From the NCBI GenBank assembly GCA_046727435.1, contig JBKPCR010000272.1, forward strand, positions 1 to 9,776: 9,776 nucleotides of DNA, in the 5' to 3' direction. This DNA comes from CAVPRW01 sp046727435 [NCBI: bacterium]. Lineage in GTDB: Bacteria > Tectomicrobia > Entotheonellia > J063. Each line of letters opens with the position of its first letter. The stretch's first letter is position 1. This document shows, one piece after another, positions 6,042 to 9,776 of the stretch. Below the pieces are notes generated by a model. That model saw only the letters and a list, made by a program, of their open reading frames with translations. It was not told the origin of the DNA and searched no databases. Position numbers and translations under genes: made by a program.

Positions 6042-6476
6042 TTAGGCGATTCTTGCGGACCGGCGGAACTGTCTCGGCGTGACGCCGACGAGGCGCTTGA
6101 AGTGATGGGAGAATTGGCTTTAATCCGAGAAGCCGGCGCACGCCGCGATCTCTGCCAGGGAGAGGTCCCGGTCGGAGTGCAGGAGCTGCTGCGCCCGCGC
6201 GACGCGGCGCGCGATGACGTACTGGTGCGGCGGCATCCCGGTGGCCGCCTTGAACTGCCGCGCGAAGTGGTAGGCGCTGAGGTGGGCGGCCGCGGCCATC
6301 TGCGCCAGGGTCAGGCCGGCGTCGAGGAGGTCCTCGATGTACGCGACGAAGCGCGCCGCCTCTAGGCCCACCTACCCCAGCCGGTCACTCGCCGCGGCTG
6401 GCGCGAACGGGAGGATCCGGCGCCAGTCCAGGGGCCCGATCGGGCCGCCACGCTCCGACGCTGCCGCTCGCCTCAT
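6042..6476 (-). pseudogene. AraC-family transcriptional regulator, internally deleted, with two in-frame stops
   Basis: The C-terminal AraC DNA-binding domain is clear: LTLAQMAAAAHLSAYHFARQ, FKAATGMPPHQYVIARRVARA and DLSLAEIAACAGFSD-stop-SQFSHHFKRLVGVTPRQF, ending RRSARIA. The TAA at 6120-6122 replaces a Gln (CAA) that is nearly universal in the second helix-turn-helix. A second stop, TAG at 6372-6374, precedes VGLEAARF, probably a former Trp. ATG 6476 has GGGAG upstream and starts MRRAAASERGG, so the N-terminus appears genuine. The whole frame is about 145 codons against some 270-300 in the family. VGLEAARF (N-terminal in relatives, from memory) joins FVAYIEDLLDAG (the start of the DNA-binding domain), which implies loss of most of the effector domain. 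The regulator should be inactive. Confidence 0.75.
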
Positions 6477-6758
6477 CGGCGTCTCCCTGACGCGTCCGGC
6501 CGATGGCCCCGACGCATCGTCCTGAGTGTATCTTGACCCGCCGCCGGCCGTGGAACCCCGTGGCCGCATGCGGGCATGTCCCCTCCATGGTCGGACGCCT
6601 TGGTCTCGGACCTCAACCCCCAGCGAGGCCAGGAACGGGTATCTGCGCGTGGAGACGCTGAGGGAGGCCACGACGAAGCGGGTCACTCATCATGATCATC
6701 TCCCCTTGAGCTGGATGCTGGATGGCGGGATGCGCTCTTCATCCGAGGGCCAGCGTGT
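6477..6758. other. Gap between AraC remnant and second SnoaL-like gene
   Basis: No recognisable gene. On the minus strand GGGGAG precedes ATG 6694, which opens a 28-codon frame beginning MIMMSDPLRRGLPQR; I cannot assign it and it may be a stub of a lost gene. The sequence directly before ATG 6476 would hold the AraC promoter, but I see no strong -35/-10 pair. Confidence 0.3.
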
Positions 6759-7160
6759 TCAGGTTGCCGTCAAAACGGCGAATGCGACGGCCCTGCCGCG
6801 CTCTTTTGGATACCGCTTCCCAGTTGGCGGGATGCCCGGCAGCATCCACGCCATGGGGATCGTGTGGGTACACCCGACGACCATCTCCTCGACCAGCCGC
6901 CCCTGGCCGATGGTCCGCGACACCGGGACCATCTCCAGATCCGGCGGGATCTGGGGCAAGAAATCGTGGGCGTAAAACGCGTCCAGCTCGTCCCGGCCCT
7001 CGCCGCCGATCATCACCGGCACCTGGTTGACGCCCGGGTGCGCGACCAGGGTGGCGAGCGCCTCCTCGGCGCTGTGCGCGGAGAACTCGGTGCGCAGATG
7101 CGCGTTCCACGCGTCGTTGACTTGCTGCGCCTCGGCGGTGAACGCGGGTGGCGGTGCCAT
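6759..7160 (-). pseudogene. Second SnoaL/NTF2-like protein, C-terminally truncated
   Basis: A paralogue of the SnoaL-like gene ending at 5211. ATG 7160 follows GGAGGGAGG closely. Residues 17-100 keep the family landmarks: AWNAHLRTEFSAHSAEEALA, GRDELDAFYAHDFLPQIPPD, MVPVSRTIGQGRLVEE and MAWMLPGIPPTGKR. After GKR (about 6816) the similarity stops and 17 unrelated residues lead to a stop, giving 133 instead of about 175 residues. The last strands, including the HIYWDQAS region, are missing. In another frame IRRFDGNLNTLA faintly recalls the expected VQF-EGDK segment, so a frameshift followed by decay is possible as well as a deletion. The start and the first half look undamaged, so it may have been lost more recently than its paralogue. 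Confidence 0.75.
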
Positions 7161-7635
7161 GATCCCTCCCTCCTGGTGGGTGTCGCATGCGTGTTGGTCT
7201 GATGGATGACAGACATGGCGACAGCACGGTGACGCGAGGGGCCGCACCTGTGCCATGTGTGCACCGATACCGTGCTCAGGCGCTGAGACGCGAACACAGG
7301 GTCCACGCATGGCCGCAGGCGAACACGGCTGATGGCGTGGGTCGCGACCGCACTGGCGATCAGGCCGTGCCCATGGCAGGACCCTGAAGGCGACAAGGCA
7401 GCACGCGAGCATGTACCGTGCCACATGCGGACCAGGCCCGGCGCCATCCCACAAGCGTGTGCGGCAGGCGGCCATGAGCGGCGTGAGGCGGGTGGGGAGG
7501 AGGCGGTGGGAAGGGCTGAGCGGTCGGACGGTGACGAAAATTTTCGACAGGTGTCGGGATAACGCCACGGCGGCTGGCGCGTGAGGCCGAGCGTGTCCAT
7601 GCGCTTGCGCGTAGTCTCCCGCATGGCGCGACCGC
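7161..7635. other. Non-coding stretch between SnoaL-like gene and transposase remnant
   Basis: I can support no gene in these 475 bases. On the minus strand TGGCACAGGTGCGGCC (7255 down to 7240) lies about 95 bases before ATG 7160 and has the GG-N10-GC spacing of a sigma-54 promoter, though its -12 part is poor. A perfect palindrome CGAAAATTTTCG stands at 7535-7546. Toward the right end the plus strand may hold the eroded first codons of the transposase, but with stops. Confidence 0.35.
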
Positions 7636-7992
7636 GTGCTGACGCCAGTCACCACCATGCCGGGCTTCCTGTGGCAGATGCGGCATGGCCATACCGCCTG
7701 TCGTCATCTGCCCCATCTGTCGGGCTTGCGGTTCAGTGCAGCGGCCTACTGTCAAGTGCGTGCCAAACTCCCGCTCCACCTCTTCACCCGCCTCCTCGAG
7801 CGTTTCGGGAGTGCCGTGCAACCATCCGCCTTGGACGAAGGACGCTGGCATGGCCATCGCACCTTTTTCGTCGATGGCTCGGGAGGCTCCATGCCTGATA
7901 CTCCTGCCTTGCAGGGCGCGTTCGGCCAGCCGACGGGGCAGCGGCCTGGCTGCGGCTTTCCCGTAGCGCGGCTGTTGGGGCTGTTCCATCTC
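7636..7992 (+). mobile_element. Remnant of an IS4-family transposase (N-terminal part)
   Basis: About 119 codons resemble the N-terminal part of IS4-family DDE transposases: VLTPVTTMPGFLWQM, HTACRHLPHLSGLRFSAAAY, CQVRAKLPLHLFTRLLERF, GRWHGHRTFFVDGSGGSMPD and GCGFPVARLLGLFH. The aspartate in VDGSGGSMPDTP corresponds to the first catalytic Asp. The frame stays open to 8349, but past GLFH (about 7992) the residues are just the neighbouring histidine-kinase gene read on the wrong strand. The other two catalytic residues and the C-terminus are gone. Upstream of 7636 the frame has stops, and I found no terminal inverted repeats or target duplication. A dead insertion-sequence fragment at the edge of the decayed block. 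Confidence 0.75.
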
Positions 7993-8080
7993 TGGCCAAA
8001 TATACTCCGACCTGAGAAACGTCGACCGAGACCGAAACGGCCGAGTTTTTCTACCATACGCCCCACTGCTGACGCGTCTC

Positions 8081-9496
8081 TCAGTCCTCTATCGTCGCTC
8101 CACCTTCTCCAGGGGAGGAGCGCGTTGGTACCGTTGGAATACGGATCGTCATCAGCAGGCCTCCCCCTGGGGCGTTGGCGGCAGCGATGGTGCCGCCGTG
8201 GAAGCGTACGGCACGCTCCGCAATGGCCAGGCCCAAGCCGGTACCTCCGGTGTGGCGCTCGTGAACAGGCCCCAGGCGGTAGAAGGGATGGAAAATATTG
8301 GCTAGCTCTTTTTCCGGTACGCCCGGACCATGGTCGCGCACCTCGATGACGGCGTGCGCGCCTTCAGGCGCCGCTCGACAACGCACACTCACTTCCGTTT
8401 CAGTGCCTTCCATCGTAACGTGCACGGCATTGCGCACGACGTTTTCCATCGCGCTGCGCAGCAGCTCCGCCGCGCCAAATACCGTGCATCTCTCACACGA
8501 AGCCATCCGGACGGCCGAATGGCGAGCGCGCGCTTCGAAATCGCCATCCGCCACTACCTCCTGCACAAGCCTTCCCAGCTCAAACACTCCCTGCTGAGCG
8601 GGATCCACGCCGCTCTCCAGGCGTGCCAGCGTGAGCATCTGGCCGATGAGCCGATTGAGTCGTTCGGCCTCTCGTTCAATCCGATCCAGGTACCCAGGCA
8701 CCTCTGCCGCTGCGCTCTGCCGTGCGAGCTCCAGCGCCACGCTCAGGCGTGCCAGGGGCGAGCGCAGCTCATGTGACACGTTTCTGAACAGTAGCCGTTG
8801 GGCCGTCAGTAGGGATTCGAGGCGCTCCGCCATGCGATCAAAACTGCGGCCGAGGCCGGCGAGCTCGTCGTGTCGGCTGGCCACTGCTTGACCGACGCGC
8901 GCCCCCAGATTTCCGTCTGCCAACTGTTGAGCCGTGGTGCGCATTTGGCTCACGGGAATCGTGATGTGCCGCGCCAGCCAAAAGCACAAAACCCCGGCCA
9001 TGATGAGTACGGCGAGCAAGGGGACCAGCCCGACGACAGGTTCATATCGCCACGCCATCACACCGCCCCACGGGAGCTCAGCCGCCAGCACTAAGACATA
9101 CGTGTGGCCACTGGGGCCGGCCCCCAGGACTGCCCACAACCGTTCACTGCCCGCGTGCTCCATCTCCACCTGGCCGGTTCGTCCGGCCAGTCCAGCCAGT
9201 GTCTTGGCGCCAGGAGGCGTGGCACGGCCCAAGGCTTCTGCGCCGTCCTCGAGGAACAGGTACGCCCGGGTGTGGACGCCATACTCCAGGGTCTGGAGGT
9301 ATTCGGCCAACATCTCCTTCCCCTCGCGTTCGAAGATCTTAGCGGCTATCTGCGCCCGCAGCGGCCCCCGTACGCCGCGTAATGGCGCAAACGGGCGGTT
9401 CGACTGTGTGATCGCTGCTGACAGGAGAAGCGTGGCGATGACGAGGACCATCGCCAGCAGGAACCACAGGAAAATCTTAAGGAACAGGCGCCGCAT
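8081..9496 (-). CDS. Sensor histidine kinase, CpxA-like
   Basis: A 471-residue inner-membrane two-component kinase with all expected parts. TM1 is at about residues 6-28 and a periplasmic sensor region at 29-152. TM2 spans about 153-175, and the HAMP linker (ARHITIPVSQMRTTAQQLADG) about 175-228. The dimerisation and phospho-acceptor site is His242 in NVSHELRSPLARL. In the ATPase domain the N box is ENVVRNAVHVT (351-361), the D box DHGPGVP (388-394), the F motif FHPFYR and the G2 box GGTGLGLAI (417-425). NVSHELRSPLARL and the overall layout are CpxA-like, suggesting envelope or metal stress sensing, but the ligand cannot be read. ATG 9496 follows a G-rich ribosome binding site (AGGGGGGG), and the gene overlaps the response-regulator stop by 20 bases, so the two are translationally coupled. 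The frame is intact. Confidence 0.93.
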   Translation of the reverse strand: MRRLFLKIFLWFLLAMVLVIATLLLSAAITQSNRPFAPLRGVRGPLRAQIAAKIFEREGKEMLAEYLQTLEYGVHTRAYLFLEDGAEALGRATPPGAKTLAGLAGRTGQVEMEHAGSERLWAVLGAGPSGHTYVLVLAAELPWGGVMAWRYEPVVGLVPLLAVLIMAGVLCFWLARHITIPVSQMRTTAQQLADGNLGARVGQAVASRHDELAGLGRSFDRMAERLESLLTAQRLLFRNVSHELRSPLARLSVALELARQSAAAEVPGYLDRIEREAERLNRLIGQMLTLARLESGVDPAQQGVFELGRLVQEVVADGDFEARARHSAVRMASCERCTVFGAAELLRSAMENVVRNAVHVTMEGTETEVSVRCRAAPEGAHAVIEVRDHGPGVPEKELANIFHPFYRLGPVHERHTGGTGLGLAIAERAVRFHGGTIAAANAPGGGLLMTIRIPTVPTRSSPGEGGATIED

Positions 9497-9776
9497 CCGA
9501 GCCCCCCCTGTGTCGCAAGCGGTCCGGTGCCGCGTAGAGGTACCCGAAGCCGCGCACCCCCTTGATCCGCTCCGTGCCGTCGGGATGCGGGCCGAGTTTC
9601 TTGCGGAGGTTGCTCACATGCACGTCGATGCTGCGGTCAAAGGGGGAGAAATCCCGACCGAGCACGTCTCTAACCAACACCTCGCGCGTCACAACTCGTC
9701 CGGCCGCCCGCAGGAGCACCTCCAGGAGCTGGAATTCGACCGTCGTGAGGTTCACAGGCTTGCCGCTGCGGCGCAC
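9477..9776 (-). CDS. OmpR/PhoB-family response regulator, DNA-binding domain only (runs off window)
   Basis: The last 99 codons of a response regulator whose receiver domain lies beyond base 9776. VNLTTVEFQLLEVLLRAAGR, VVTREVLVRDVLGRDFSPFD, RSIDVHVSNLRKKLGPHPDG and IKGVRGFGYLYA form the winged helix of the OmpR family. SIDVHVSNLRKKLG is the recognition helix, and RGFGYLY the wing hairpin. The order regulator-then-kinase and the 20-base overlap identify it as the partner of the kinase; the DFSPFDRSIDVHVSNLRKKLG stretch is CpxR-like. The operon promoter must lie outside the window. Confidence 0.92.
   Translation of the reverse strand: MRRSGKPVNLTTVEFQLLEVLLRAAGRVVTREVLVRDVLGRDFSPFDRSIDVHVSNLRKKLGPHPDGTERIKGVRGFGYLYAAPDRLRHRGGSDAAPVP

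Noticed and set aside
4898-6374. Stop-codon reassignment (alternative genetic code)
   Set aside because: All three stop codons appear as premature stops, yet TGA, TAG and TAA also end intact genes here (TAG at 1924, TGA at 4777), so no single reassignment explains them.
7535-7546. Palindrome CGAAAATTTTCG as an insertion-sequence end or operator
   Set aside because: A single 12-base A/T-centred palindrome with no partner copy or gene start nearby; not enough to call.
7360-7989. Long minus-strand reading frame of about 209 codons opposite the transposase remnant
   Set aside because: Its residues show no domain and it is antisense to recognisable transposase sequence; long open frames are expected by chance in GC-rich DNA.
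7636-8349. A single 237-codon plus-strand gene
   Set aside because: Only the first 119 codons resemble a transposase; the rest lies antisense over a clearly coding histidine kinase and carries no domain.
1-9776. CRISPR arrays, tRNA or rRNA genes
   Set aside because: No regularly spaced repeats and no tRNA or rRNA signature were seen on either strand.

Overview
The window is GC-rich DNA (roughly 60% by eye) from a free-living Gram-negative bacterium. The signs are a sigma-54 enhancer-binding protein, a CpxA/OmpR-type two-component pair and an IS4-type transposase remnant. The mix would fit Nitrospirota, Acidobacteriota, NC10/Rokubacteria-like lineages or Pseudomonadota; the sequence does not let me choose.

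Left part (1-1924, plus strand): the C-terminal two thirds of a PAS/AAA+/Fis-type sigma-54 activator, broken by one extra base just before its GAFTGA loop. It is followed by a 310-base control region and a small STAS-domain gene. The control region looks like a complete sigma-54 promoter: a cluster of TGCCGAT repeats and palindromes, an IHF-like site and a GG-N10-GC (-24/-12) element, in that order.

Middle part (2193-7992) is an accessory block of small redox and catabolic families, nearly all damaged. On the plus strand are a medium-chain dehydrogenase chimera (N-terminal part of one family joined out of frame to the C-terminal part of another), an SDR reductase with a one-base frameshift, a 5' stub of a third medium-chain dehydrogenase, one intact tautomerase, and a second tautomerase cut off after 36 codons. 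On the minus strand are a GMC-oxidoreductase scrap, two paralogous SnoaL/NTF2-like genes (one with a premature TAG, one lacking its C-terminal third), an AraC regulator with two in-frame stops and a probable internal deletion, and (plus strand) a piece of an IS4-family transposase. The recognisable families are ones that often travel together as inducible redox/detoxification clusters. Here they look like the eroded remains of such a cluster, perhaps once controlled by the sigma-54 activator. That link is inference.

Right part (8081-9776, minus strand): an apparently intact CpxA-like sensor histidine kinase and, overlapping its start by 20 bases, the DNA-binding domain of its OmpR-family response regulator, which runs off the window. 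This pair looks healthy and unrelated to the decayed block.

The two single-base indels (near 606 and 3661) could be sequencing errors. The chimeric junctions, truncations and in-frame stops are harder to explain that way. Contig misassembly cannot be excluded without reads.
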